From positions 1 to 39,320 of IMG/VR virus record IMGVR_UViG_3300032164_000030: a stretch of DNA of 39,320 nt; one strand, written 5' to 3'. The notes under the pieces are model-generated. The model saw nothing but the letters and a program-made list of their open reading frames with translations. It was not told where the DNA came from and made no database searches. Source of the stretch: a virus. Position 1 is the stretch's first letter. Each line of letters opens with the position of its first letter. Shown piece after piece: positions 22,407 to 28,608 of this stretch. The position numbers and the translations under genes were made by a program.

Positions 22407-22695
22407 TTACCCTCTTTCTATTGTGGATTCTCCGCCTTTTGAGGCAATTTCCTCTTGAAGGACTATTGCATCCTTCTTATAATATATCTTACGAGGAAAG
22501 AAATCTTTTGGGAAAGTATCTACCACAGGTTTCTTTGTCAATTACTGCGGTAAATTGCGGATTTACACAAAAGTAGTAGGTTTGTATTACCTCACCTTCA
22601 CCTTAATATAGGAGGTTTAAAGCGTTTTCCGGAGACTCCGCTTCAATCTCAGTAAACACCTCATATATTTCCTGGTGTTTTGTAACATACTTCAT
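22407..22695 (-). pseudogene. Broken small gene (in-frame stop plus frameshift)
   Basis: AGGAGGAT before ATG 22695 opens MKYVTKHQEIYEVFTEIEAE, then SPENALNLLY and an in-frame TAA (22603-22605). The same frame continues convincingly (GEGEVIQTYYFCVNPQF, TAVIDKETCGRYFPK) until a TTTT/AAAA run at 22506-22509. After that the next frame carries DFFPRKIYYKKDAIVLQEEI to 22407. One point change and one extra A would restore a ~95-residue protein. Sequencing error or true decay cannot be told apart here. Confidence 0.5.
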
Positions 22696-22707
22696 AGATC
22701 CTCCTAT

Positions 22708-22766
22708 GAGCTTTAAGGGCTCATTCATCCTATATTGATATAGGATCAATGAGGCCCTAAGGCCTC
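22708..22766 (-). repeat. Intergenic long hairpin, family A copy 4
   Basis: Same arms as 18287 with a TATATTGATATA-like centre. It precedes the strong AGGAGGAT of the broken gene 22695 and follows the stop of gene 22774. Confidence 0.85.
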
Positions 22767-22773
22767 ATAACCT

Positions 22774-23187
22774 TCAACTTCCGTGGAAACGCCTATAATC
22801 TATTTCCAAAAAGATTCTCCATAGCAACCTTTTTGATAATTTACTCATCAGTTTCCATATGTACCACGGAAACATAACCAAAAGGGTTTCTTGAACACGC
22901 CGTTTGACTTCAAACCAATCTTCTGATACGAGTTGGATATGAATTGGCGCGAAGTACGCTTTAAAAACCGCTATGATCGATGGATCCGAATCCATGTAGT
23001 TCTCGTTAACTACCGTTTCGTATCCATTAGCTCCTAACCACGTGAAATCGTTACCTTGATTTTTAACGACCACATCCAAATCGTTGGGATCATCACTTCC
23101 CCAAGCCACGCTCCCCGTGATAAACATGTCCGGAAACTTTCCCCTTAAGGACAACAAGGTTTCCAATTCAGTTTTCCCGATTATCAT
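22774..23187 (-). CDS. Nucleotidyltransferase-fold protein, 137 aa
   Basis: FITGSVAWGSDDPNDLDVVV carries the GS...D-x-D signature of the pol-beta nucleotidyltransferase superfamily. A later strand (PIHIQLVSEDWFEVKRRVQ) would hold the third acidic position. The enzyme class transfers NMP to proteins or small molecules, or acts in toxin-antitoxin pairs; the substrate is unknown. The C-terminal ~30 residues are basic. A paralogue is at 28934-29368. Confidence 0.7.
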   Translation of the reverse strand: MIIGKTELETLLSLRGKFPDMFITGSVAWGSDDPNDLDVVVKNQGNDFTWLGANGYETVVNENYMDSDPSIIAVFKAYFAPIHIQLVSEDWFEVKRRVQETLLVMFPWYIWKLMSKLSKRLLWRIFLEIDYRRFHGS

Positions 23188-23209
23188 AAGTCTCCTTTGT
23201 GAGCCTGGA

Positions 23210-23270
23210 AGCTCCTAAATGCCTCCCTCTAGGAAGGCATTTAGGAGCTTCAGAGTTTCCTCTGAAGCTC
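23210..23270 (-). repeat. Two mutually exclusive hairpins before gene 23187
   Basis: A 15-bp perfect stem (arms 23210-23224 and 23235-23249) and an 11-bp perfect stem (23245-23255 with 23260-23270, loop of 4) share 5 bases of arm, so only one can form fully. It lies between the stop of gene 23278 and AAAGGAG of gene 23187. Confidence 0.8.
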
Positions 23271-23277
23271 CCCTCTT

Positions 23278-23424
23278 TTAGTAACCGAGACCGCGATAGA
23301 TCGCGTAAATCCAACCGCACAATCCATGCCATATCATCCAAAGAATGCTATGGTTTCTATCGAAAGATAGGATCATCGCAATTACTACGCCGAAGCCGAT
23401 AGAAGTTTTAGAGCTTTGTAACAT
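23278..23424 (-). CDS. Small conserved membrane protein, 48 aa
   Basis: AAAGGAAACCAC before the ATG. Product TSIGFGVVIAMILSFDRNHS followed by ILWMIWHGLCGWIYAIYRG: two hydrophobic segments linked by a conserved-looking SFDRNHSILW turn, a pattern I recognise from large phages. The upstream spacer (23425-23588) holds a CACAC-UUCG-type hairpin near 23495 but no gene. Function unknown. Confidence 0.6.
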   Translation of the reverse strand: MLQSSKTSIGFGVVIAMILSFDRNHSILWMIWHGLCGWIYAIYRGLGY

Positions 23425-23588
23425 GTGGTTTCCTTTTTGTTATTTAGTTTAAGATCCAATTAGTTCACACGGAACCAAAAATGCTTAATCACACTTCGGT
23501 GTGAAGTGTTCGCACCAATTACATAATATTTCGCATATATCCTCCTAAAGCCAGACGGCTTTTTAATTATCCTTAATAAAGACAATTA

Positions 23589-23622
23589 AAAAGCCGGAGA
23601 GACTTGCGCCTCTCCGACTTTT
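23589..23622 (-). terminator. Rho-independent terminator (minus strand)
   Basis: On the minus strand AAAAG-T-CGGAGAG pairs with CTCTCCG-G-CTTTT around an 8-base loop and runs into GCTTTTTAATT. It begins about 12 bases after the stop of gene 23635. This is one of the few canonical terminators in the block. Confidence 0.75.
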
Positions 23623-23634
23623 AAGGGATGTTTC

Positions 23635-23934
23635 CTACTTGGCGCCGGCCGCTAGGACCAACTTACGTCCTTCGGTGTATGACCTGTTCGAACACTTCGC
23701 CGCATTCTTCATCAGCCAATCGATTCGGCTGAGCCAGTGGTCGATGATTGTGGTGCACCCCTTAGGATCCACGGCGTGCAATTCGCAGAGGTGGTCACGG
23801 CCTCCCGCTTCACAGTAGAACAGGGCGATTGCCGTTTCGATCTCACGGCCCTGGGTCACGTTCGGATGCTTTCGCATCTCATCCATCATATTACTCATCT
23901 TACACAACGGACATTTCATCCTTGATTTCGCCAC
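23635..23934 (-). CDS. Hypothetical protein with one CxxC, 99 aa
   Basis: GTG start with AGGAGA 7 bases upstream; the longer frame lacks a site. MKCPLCKMSNMMDEMRKHPN at the N-terminus, then FYCEAGGRDHLCELHAVDPK and a helical C-terminus. His/Cys spacing suggests a zinc-bound fold. Higher G+C than the genes to the left. Terminator follows. Family not recognised. Confidence 0.6.
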   Translation of the reverse strand: MAKSRMKCPLCKMSNMMDEMRKHPNVTQGREIETAIALFYCEAGGRDHLCELHAVDPKGCTTIIDHWLSRIDWLMKNAAKCSNRSYTEGRKLVLAAGAK

Positions 23935-23967
23935 GGTATTTCTCCTATGTTGAATTTGTACCATTTT

Positions 23968-24028
23968 GAGTTCTCAGGAACTCATTCATCCCATATTGTT
24001 ATGGGATGAATGAGGCCCTGAGGACCTC
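23968..24028 (-). repeat. Intergenic long hairpin, family A variant
   Basis: CTCATTCATCCCATA and its perfect 15-base complement enclose a 4-base loop; outer parts CCTCAGG/CCTGAG also pair. It keeps the TTCATCCCAT core of family A with different outer arms, which suggests compensatory change of a conserved structure. Confidence 0.8.
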
Positions 24029-24053
24029 TGGTGAGTTTTAATTCACCTTCACA

Positions 24054-24413
24054 TTAGCTAGCGCCGGCGACGAAATTGATCTCAGCAATATCTAGGAGAT
24101 TCCGCGGAAAATCGTCGTCGATGATGATGGTCTCCGCTAGCTGATCTTCTGAATATCCGATCGGCATGATTCTTCCCATCACCAAACTTCTGACAGTTCG
24201 GCCGAATACCACATATTCCGGCCATTTGCTGACTACGTATTCCAGCGCATCTTCCGGAGTCGGCATCTTACTTAGCCTGCCAACCAAATTCGACCCCCTC
24301 GCACACCGGATTCCACCAAGGCGACATGGCATGGATTGATACTCGAAATACCATGCCAATTCACCCTTATATGGACGGATGCGAAGAAATTCCATCAGTC
24401 TCTTACCTTCCAT
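24054..24413 (-). CDS. Hypothetical protein, 119 aa
   Basis: AAGGAGAATGAT before ATG 24413; the longer in-frame start lies in the repeat. Mixed alpha/beta product (FLRIRPYKGELAWYFEYQSM, then MPTPEDALEYVVSKWPEYVV, then MGRIMPIGYSEDQLAETIII). No known motif recognised. G+C-rich. Confidence 0.6.
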   Translation of the reverse strand: MEGKRLMEFLRIRPYKGELAWYFEYQSMPCRLGGIRCARGSNLVGRLSKMPTPEDALEYVVSKWPEYVVFGRTVRSLVMGRIMPIGYSEDQLAETIIIDDDFPRNLLDIAEINFVAGAS

Positions 24414-24425
24414 ATCATTCTCCTT

Positions 24426-24481
24426 GAGCTTTAAGGGCTCATTCATCCCACTCTGTGGGATCAATGAGGCCCTAAGGCCTC
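24426..24481 (-). repeat. Intergenic long hairpin, family A copy 5
   Basis: Same outer arms as the other copies, with a shorter centre (ATCCCAC/GTGGGAT). Between the stop of gene 24488 and AAGGAG of gene 24413. Confidence 0.9.
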
Positions 24482-24487
24482 ATTTAA

Positions 24488-24685
24488 TTATCGGTGAATA
24501 CCGGCTTCCAATTCTTCCTCAAAAGATGCCGAGTTATACTCATCAATCTCGCTCGGCGATTCAGGACCCGATATACATATCGGGTCAATCAGTTCGATGT
24601 GGTTAGTTTTAGCCACACCTTTCACCATCAATGCCAGAAATTCAGCATTTTCCAGATCATCTGTCACCACTTCAAACGTGTACAT
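24488..24685 (-). CDS. Acidic small protein, 65 aa
   Basis: GAAAGGAAATCCA before the ATG. Starts YTFEVVTDDLENAEFLALM and ends in an acidic helix (EYNSASFEEELEAGIHR), resembling small alpha/beta phage proteins. Lies directly downstream of the tRNA group, so it may share their transcript. Function unknown. Confidence 0.6.
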   Translation of the reverse strand: MYTFEVVTDDLENAEFLALMVKGVAKTNHIELIDPICISGPESPSEIDEYNSASFEEELEAGIHR

Positions 24686-24702
24686 TGGATTTCCTTTCGA
24701 GT

Positions 24703-24789
24703 TGGTGGGCGAGGAGAGACTTGAACTCTCACGGGATTACTCCCAACGGATTTTAAGTCCGGTGCGGCTGCCAATTACGCCACTCGCCC
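24703..24789 (-). tRNA. tRNA-Leu (UAA)
   Basis: Acceptor GGGCGAG pairs with CTCGCCC, followed by ACCA encoded in the DNA. The anticodon loop CTTAAAA gives UAA. A long variable arm (GGGAGTAATCCC type) marks a class II tRNA, and the T-loop is GTTCAAGTC. 87 bases including CCA. First of three tandem tRNAs. Confidence 0.9.
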
Positions 24790-24793
24790 GATT

Positions 24794-24868
24794 TGGTAGG
24801 CTCGGTGGAACTCGAATCCACAACACCCGCCTTAAAAGGGCGGTGCTCTACCATTGAGCTACGAGCCT
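24794..24868 (-). tRNA. tRNA-Lys (UUU)
   Basis: Acceptor AGGCTCG with CGAGCCT and encoded ACCA. D-arm TAGCTCAATGGTAGAGC, anticodon stem CCGCC/GGCGG around CTTTTAA (UUU), T-loop GTTCGAG-like GATTCGAGTTC. Canonical cloverleaf, 75 bases. Confidence 0.92.
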
Positions 24869-24875
24869 GTTGGAT

Positions 24876-24952
24876 TGGTGGGCCCTATAGGATTCGAACC
24901 TATGACCATCAAATTATGAGTTTGCCGCTCTCACCAACTGAGCTAAGGGCCC
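24876..24952 (-). tRNA. tRNA-Met (CAU)
   Basis: Acceptor GGGCCCT with AGGGCCC and encoded ACCA. D-arm TTAGCTCAGTTGGTGAGAGC, anticodon loop CTCATAA (CAU), T-arm ATAGGTTCGAATCCTAT. Acceptor pairing from the first base suggests the elongator, not the initiator. An Ile-CAU (lysidine) type is also possible. 77 bases. Confidence 0.88.
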
Positions 24953-25027
24953 TAAAATGAGGGTTTGGTTTTAATAGGTACTAGGATTTTCCCATACTCA
25001 CCTAGATTTTTACACCACCTGTAACGA

Positions 25028-25305
25028 TCACTGGAACATATCTAAAAGCGCCTGCACGCCTTTAGCTTCAACAAATTTGAAGCAATCTTCCTTCGAACCC
25101 TCAACAACTACCACTATCCAACCCAGTGATGTCCAAAATCCGACTCTTCCTGGTTTGAGGGTTACTATCCAGAAATTTCGTGAACCAGTAAGGCCGATAT
25201 ATCGAGAATTACATCTCTGGATAGTTGGTACTCCAACTTCTTCGGTTCCAATATCGTCCGTTCTTCGTTGAACGATATAACATAATCTCCTCCAAATCGT
25301 GCCAT
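25028..25305 (-). pseudogene. Frameshifted small gene, about 92 aa if restored
   Basis: AAAGGAG before ATG 25305 opens MARFGGDYVISFNEE. That frame stops at 25165, but the -1 frame carries DDIGTEEVGVPTIQRCNSRY, then GSRNFWIVTLKPGRVGFW and VEAKGVQALLDMFQ to the stop at 25028, with no start of its own. One missing A in GAAGAACGG (25261-25262 on the plus strand) would join them. The length (278 = 3n+2) fits a one-base loss. Real decay or read error is open. Confidence 0.55.
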
Positions 25306-25315
25306 GTTCTCCTTT

Positions 25316-25400
25316 CTGTGAGACTAGGAAATCATCAAGAATCTTGGTAATTTCCTAGGTTCACAGAAAGGAGATGGAGTTAATAACTCCATCTCCTTTC
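25316..25400 (-). repeat. Two long hairpins before gene 25305
   Basis: First, a perfect 16-bp stem with a 3-base loop (arms 25366-25381 and 25385-25400) that contains AAAGGAG. Second, CTGTGA and CTAGGAAAT pair with ATTTCCTAG and TCACAG (25316-25366), ending next to the real AAAGGAG of gene 25305. The first hairpin begins 12 bases after the stop of gene 25413. Confidence 0.8.
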
Positions 25401-25412
25401 ATGGAGGCGACT

Positions 25413-25784
25413 CTACACCGACGCCTTTTTCGCCCGCGGCTTGCGCGTTTTCTTCACCAGCACTTCCACCGGCACAAAGGCCAGTTCCGGAACCGTAACG
25501 GTGATTTCCTGTTCGTCGGAGTCGGTGATAGATGCACCCGGCCACCGGTCTCCGATGCCGTACGCCGGCGGCAATTCGTGTGTCGCCTGATCCGTTTCGA
25601 ATCCGAGACGGAGTCCGCCGGTTTCGGTGCATCTGCCGAACACGAACCCCTCTCCGACCCGGATCAAGAAACTCCGGTTGTCGGTGAGATTCATCTGTTG
25701 CTCGGCGTAATTGCTGAGTGTCCGGATCTCAGATGTGGACACACCCATCTGATACAACCGATCCTTCAACAAATTCATTTTCAT
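25413..25784 (-). CDS. Hypothetical protein, 123 aa
   Basis: ATG at 25784 lies 7 bases after AAAGGAG; an ATG two codons earlier is too close to the site. Product with N-terminal helix (MNLLKDRLYQMGVSTSEI), Gly-rich middle (VGEGFVFGRCTETGGLRLG), beta strands and a basic Lys/Arg tail (VKKTRKPRAKKASV). G+C-rich compared with 11-22 kb genes. The tail may bind nucleic acid. Family not recognised. Confidence 0.65.
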   Translation of the reverse strand: MKMNLLKDRLYQMGVSTSEIRTLSNYAEQQMNLTDNRSFLIRVGEGFVFGRCTETGGLRLGFETDQATHELPPAYGIGDRWPGASITDSDEQEITVTVPELAFVPVEVLVKKTRKPRAKKASV

Positions 25785-25806
25785 ACCCATTCTCCTTTGA
25801 GCCGTA

Positions 25807-25846
25807 GGCTCTTACAATCCTCAATTGCTTGAGGATTTTAAGAGCC
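25807..25846 (-). repeat. 17-bp hairpin before gene 25784
   Basis: GGCTCTTA and AATCCTCAA pair with TTGAGGATT and TAAGAGCC around a 4-base loop with a single mismatch. Followed on the minus strand by AAAGGAG of gene 25784. Same placement as the other pre-gene hairpins. Confidence 0.85.
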
Positions 25847-25887
25847 GGAAGAATCAAATTCTTCCGCGCCCCTACCACACTAACGAA

Positions 25888-26073
25888 CTAGTACGAGGTT
25901 TTCCTCGTTTCTGCGAGAAATTCGTCTTTGTCTCGCCGGATGGTCTCAGCCATCAATAGCGCCAACTCTCTATCTACCATGTCCATGGTAAGCTTTTGAT
26001 GACTGGTATCCGGGCTGTTGGAAGTTGCCACAACGTGGCTTTCCACCATAATTAACCGTTCTTTCATTGTCAT
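25888..26073 (-). CDS. Small helical protein, 61 aa
   Basis: AGGAGGG 5 bases before the ATG. Product MTMKERLIMVESHVVATSNS, then MDMVDRELALLMAETIRRD, mostly helical. Follows tRNA-Glu. Function unknown. Confidence 0.6.
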   Translation of the reverse strand: MTMKERLIMVESHVVATSNSPDTSHQKLTMDMVDRELALLMAETIRRDKDEFLAETRKTSY

Positions 26074-26100
26074 CGAACCCTCCTACTTATTTTAAGAAAT

Positions 26101-26177
26101 TGGTAAGGATGGTGGGATTCGAACCCACGATAACCGGCTTGAAGGGCCGGCGACTTAAGCCACTTGTCAACATCCTC
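26101..26177 (-). tRNA. tRNA-Glu (UUC)
   Basis: Acceptor GAGGATG with CATCCTT (first pair G-U) and encoded ACCA. Anticodon stem CCGGC/GCCGG around CCTTCAA gives UUC. T-arm GTGGGTTCGAATCCCAC. The D-arm (GAC...GTC around AAGTGGCTTAA) is longer than usual but keeps GG. 77 bases. Confidence 0.88.
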
Positions 26178-26191
26178 ACAAGAAAACGATA

Positions 26192-26217
26192 TGAGGCGGG
26201 CCTTCCAACCCGCCTCA
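26192..26217 (-). repeat. GAGGCGGG hairpin after a stop codon, copy 1
   Basis: TGAGGCGGG and CCCGCCTCA form a perfect 9-bp GC-rich stem with an 8-base loop, 4 bases after the stop of gene 26222. Copies with the same stem are at 27115-27140, 28893-28918 and 29441-29466, always just after a gene. No T-run follows. Confidence 0.85.
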
Positions 26218-26221
26218 CTTG

Positions 26222-26452
26222 TTAAAATTCGGTGTCGCCTGCCAGTTCCGGATGCGAATCCACCAATGCGTCTAACAAAACCCAGACTACATCTGGTGTA
26301 CGATCCAATTCCGTAAAAAGTTCTTTGGCTTCTGTGCCCGATAGTTGCTTTAACCAGTGAAGTAAAGGCGTTAGGCCTGAACCCTTACGAATGGTGGTAT
26401 TATCCACAATCGGGATTGGTTGCCCGGGTGTTGGGCGTTCTGTATATTGCAT
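26222..26452 (-). CDS. Small protein with QYxERPxPGQPxP N-terminus, 76 aa
   Basis: AAAGGAAACT before the ATG. The first 14 residues (MQYTERPTPGQPIP) are shared with gene 26757; the rest is different and helical (LTPLLHWLKQLSGTEAKELF). The shared module suggests a common docking or localisation peptide. Function unknown. Confidence 0.6.
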   Translation of the reverse strand: MQYTERPTPGQPIPIVDNTTIRKGSGLTPLLHWLKQLSGTEAKELFTELDRTPDVVWVLLDALVDSHPELAGDTEF

Positions 26453-26475
26453 AGTTTCCTTTCACGAGCCGAACA

Positions 26476-26598
26476 TCACAAATCAACGCCGGGTTCCAGA
26501 GACCACATTTCGGGTGCCCTCGGCGACCGGACCGAAACAATGCGGTCCGATTGAATCCTTGCAAATCCCGGATTGATATCCCGGGATGGAAAATCCAC
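26476..26598 (-). CDS. Possible 40-residue protein
   Basis: GTG with AAAGG 7 bases upstream. Product VDFPSRDINPGFARIQSDRI, then SVRSPRAPEMWSLEPGVDL. The frame looks better than the overlapping one starting two bases earlier (MWIFHPGISI...), which would run into gene 26222. Low-confidence small gene. Confidence 0.4.
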   Translation of the reverse strand: MDFPSRDINPGFARIQSDRIVSVRSPRAPEMWSLEPGVDL

Positions 26599-26613
26599 AT
26601 ACCAACCTTTCTG

Positions 26614-26769
26614 TTATCGGAGTTGAGAAACGAGAATCACCGCTTCCCAACATAGGCAAAAAAGTATGGCATACCGAAGTTTTCCGGTTGATCCCCATAC
26701 GATGATGGTGCAAATGAACTGGAAGGTCATTAAGACCGCTCTTACTTCTTCCTGAGTCAGAATAGCCAC
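26614..26769 (-). CDS. Small membrane protein, 51 aa
   Basis: GTG start overlapping the end of gene 26757 by 13 bases. N-terminal amphipathic part (AILTQEEVRAVLMTFQF), then hydrophobic stretches ICTIIVW and YAILFCLCWEAVILV. May be a single-pass or hairpin membrane protein. No family recognised. Confidence 0.5.
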   Translation of the reverse strand: MAILTQEEVRAVLMTFQFICTIIVWGSTGKLRYAILFCLCWEAVILVSQLR

Positions 26770-27041
26770 TTGCTTTCTGAGCCATCACCGCATGGTTCAA
26801 CAACTTCTCCGAGTTCGAACCCGCGGAGGTCATAATTCCCATAATCGGTATGGAAAGACGCCGGTCCATCAGCATATTCCCAACCTTGCCAGCGGTCCTT
26901 GATGTACAGGCCCGCAGATGTGAGTGTGAGGAATGACCGAGTAACTTTTGGTCCTTTACCTTCTTCTCGGAAAGTAATCTTATACCTCATACCGTTGAGT
27001 GGTACCGGTTGTCCCGGCCTTGGTCTTTCGGAATACTGCAC
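26757..27041 (-). CDS. Hypothetical protein with QYxERPxPGQPxP N-terminus, 94 aa
   Basis: GTG at 27041 follows AAAGGAGAATAC. It opens VQYSERPRPGQPVPLNG, sharing its first 14 residues with gene 26222, then has a beta-rich domain (MRYKITFREEGKGPKVTRSF, then LYIKDRWQGWEYADGPAS). The upstream ATG in the longer frame lies in the duplicated leader. Family not recognised. Confidence 0.65.
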   Translation of the reverse strand: MQYSERPRPGQPVPLNGMRYKITFREEGKGPKVTRSFLTLTSAGLYIKDRWQGWEYADGPASFHTDYGNYDLRGFELGEVVEPCGDGSESKWLF

Positions 27042-27043
27042 GT

Positions 27044-27157
27044 ATTCTCCTTTCCAATACTTCTTAAAGGACTCCAAAACATCTCAGAGTCCTTTAAGAA
27101 ACACTGGAAGAACATGAGGCGGGCCTCCTAACCCGCCTCACGTCAAACTCTAAGGTT
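27044..27157 (-). repeat. Duplicated ~113-bp leader, copy 1
   Basis: Contains the TGAGGCGGG hairpin (27115-27140) and a ~22-bp hairpin (TTCTTAAAGGACTC pairing with GAGTCCTTTAAGAA) that ends beside AAAGGAG. About 95 percent identical to 29372-29483, though the genes on both sides differ. Confidence 0.9.
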
Positions 27158-27864
27158 TACATGCGACTTACCAAAAACTTAATGGCTTGGTCATATTCGG
27201 ACCAAGGCAAACATTCCGGATGATTCTTTAATTCTTCCGGTTCTCCTTGTAACCAATATTCAACCGGATGTTCTATGCATCCGACGCTGATGTATCTCGG
27301 TCTACCGGAATAAACCAAGTACGGATGGCATTGAATTTGAATTGGTGAGGTTTTGAGTGTAACTCCGTCACCGAGTTTAACTCCGTTACCGAGTTTAACT
27401 TCGTTACCGAGTGTAACTCCGTCACCGAGTTTAACTCCGTCACCGAGTTTAACCCGGTTACCGAGTGTAACCCGGTGACCGAGTATAACTCCGTTACCGA
27501 GTTTAACTTCGTTACCGAGTGTAACTCCGTCACCGAGTTTAACTCCGTCACCGAGTATAACCCAGTCACCGAGTTTAACTCCGTCACCGAGTGTAACCCG
27601 GTGACCGAGTGTAACTTCGTTACCGAGTTTAACTCCGTCACCGAGTGTAACTCCGTTACCGAGTGTAACCCGGTTACCGAGTTTAACTCCGTTACCGAGT
27701 TTAACTTCGTTACCGAGTGTAACCCAGTGACCGAGTGTAACCCAGTGACCGAGTGTAACCCGGTTACCGAGTGTAACTCTGTTACCGAGTATAACTCCGT
27801 TACCGAGTATAACTCCGTTACCGAGTTTAACTTCGTTGATGTCGTAAATCTCCTCCACTGTCAT
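27157..27864 (-). CDS. Hexapeptide-repeat left-handed beta-helix protein, 235 aa
   Basis: ATG at 27864 follows AAGGAGAATAG. Residues ~12-172 are about 27 near-perfect six-residue repeats of the form V-K/T/I-L-G-N/D/H-x, the rule of left-handed beta-helices of the hexapeptide acyltransferase type. The C-terminal ~60 residues (HPYLVYSGRPRYISVGCIEH, then PVEYWLQGEPEELK) resemble the cap of phage proteins of this class. Acyltransferase activity is not assured: the catalytic His is not evident in the repeats, and the role may be structural. Confidence 0.7.
   Translation of the reverse strand: MTVEEIYDINEVKLGNGVILGNGVILGNRVTLGNRVTLGHWVTLGHWVTLGNEVKLGNGVKLGNRVTLGNGVTLGDGVKLGNEVTLGHRVTLGDGVKLGDWVILGDGVKLGDGVTLGNEVKLGNGVILGHRVTLGNRVKLGDGVKLGDGVTLGNEVKLGNGVKLGDGVTLKTSPIQIQCHPYLVYSGRPRYISVGCIEHPVEYWLQGEPEELKNHPECLPWSEYDQAIKFLVSRM
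27355..27838 (-). repeat. 18-bp minisatellite array within gene 27157
   Basis: About 27 tandem units of the type GTAACTCCGTTACCGAGT (plus strand), varying mostly at three or four positions. The array keeps all six frames almost free of stops. Copy number is likely to change by slippage or recombination, always by whole codons (18 = 6 codons). Confidence 0.95.
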
Positions 27865-27892
27865 GCTATTCTCCTTATTCCTTTCAAAAGAT

Positions 27893-28144
27893 TCAATAAA
27901 GGGTGATATGCCACCCATCTCCACAGCGTGTGCAGTTCGCTCCCATAGATCCCGAATCAGGTCCGGCATGACCGGTATCCACCCATCGATGTCCTTTCCA
28001 TCGACATACGATACGGAGAATTCCGTAGCCGATGCGCCCCCAAATGCATTCCGTGTACACGCGGATAATTTTGATCCGCGAGTTTGGACCGCAGGATAAT
28101 TCGTATCCGGCGTCCATACGAATGGACTCCCAAATCTTCATCAT
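27893..28144 (-). CDS. Small protein with C-terminal zinc site, 83 aa
   Basis: ATG at 28144 is 9 bases after GGAGGG; nearer in-frame ATGs are possible. The C-terminus CRWKGHRWVDTGHAGPDSGS, then NCTRCGDGWH is a pattern common in phage proteins (C...GH...GPDG...CxxCG), probably one zinc. N-terminal half is variable and basic. Confidence 0.6.
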   Translation of the reverse strand: MMKIWESIRMDAGYELSCGPNSRIKIIRVYTECIWGRIGYGILRIVCRWKGHRWVDTGHAGPDSGSMGANCTRCGDGWHITLY

Positions 28145-28170
28145 CTTCAGCATCCCTCCTTTCATGGTTC

Positions 28171-28278
28171 ATTTAAGGACTTAATGGGCTTGCCGTTTGA
28201 TGGCCGCATAAATCCTTAAATCAACATTGAAGGGATGGACCTCCAAAGCCTCATGCTAAGGAGGCCCATATGAGCCAA
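28171..28278 (-). repeat. Structured spacer with post-stop element copy 1
   Basis: 28232-28278 (47 bases, GGCCTCC/GGAGGTCC hairpin) is repeated at 29952-29998 with two mismatches. Next to it ATTTAAGGA (28171-28179) pairs with TCCTTAAAT (28213-28221). Order on the minus strand: stop of gene 28279, element, long hairpin, AAAGGAGGG of gene 28144. Confidence 0.8.
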
Positions 28279-28530
28279 TTACAAATACCAACAAGAATCG
28301 CACCGGCGCTTGATGTGCAGGCCGTCGGCTAAAACGTTTACGGACACTCGGTCATGTTCGTCAGAACTGAGAACAAATCCGCATCCCGTGCAGGTGATTT
28401 TCAGTCCTTCGCCGTTCTCGGCCTGAATGAGTTCGGTATTGAACCGAATCGCACAGGATACATGCATATTCCGGTAGACCAAAGATAGGAGAACCGGGCT
28501 TAAACTATCTCCACAGATTAAACAGGTCAT
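28279..28530 (-). CDS. Zinc-binding protein with three Cys pairs, 83 aa
   Basis: AGGAGAAAAC before the ATG. MTCLICGDSLSPVLL, then ITCTGCGFVLSSDEHDR, then RRCDSCWYL give three CxxC knuckles, enough for one or two zinc sites. Typical of the many ribbon-like small genes of this block. Confidence 0.65.
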   Translation of the reverse strand: MTCLICGDSLSPVLLSLVYRNMHVSCAIRFNTELIQAENGEGLKITCTGCGFVLSSDEHDRVSVNVLADGLHIKRRCDSCWYL

Positions 28531-28600
28531 TGTTTTCTCCTAAACAAATGCCCAAGTTCCATAGTGAAGCAGTGTATACTGGAACCATTGGGTCGCGCAT
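28505..28600 (-). CDS. Possible 31-residue ORF
   Basis: GGAGGCGAA before the ATG; overlaps the next gene by 26 bases. Product begins MRDPMVPVYTASLWNLG. It covers the hairpin whose loop ATAGTGAAGCAGTGTATAC (28560-28578) recurs at 30021-30039, so the sequence may be kept for RNA structure and not for protein. Confidence 0.3.
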   Translation of the reverse strand: MRDPMVPVYTASLWNLGICLGENNDLFNLWR

Positions 28601-28608
28601 TTCGCCTC

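Noticed and set aside
22603-22605. In-frame TAA as evidence of stop-codon reassignment
   Set aside because: All other genes end normally at TAA, TAG and TGA, and this gene also has a frameshift. A broken or misread gene is the simpler reading.
18287-24481. Family A hairpins as transposable elements or a CRISPR array
   Set aside because: Copies are single, far apart, always in one orientation between genes, with no target duplications, no transposase and no regular spacers.
27475-27906. Long plus-strand frame of 143 codons (NSVTEFNFVTEC-type repeats)
   Set aside because: It is the mirror of the 18-bp repeat array. The unit lacks stops in almost every frame, and the minus-strand frame has the ribosome site, the hexapeptide pattern and a non-repeat C-terminus.
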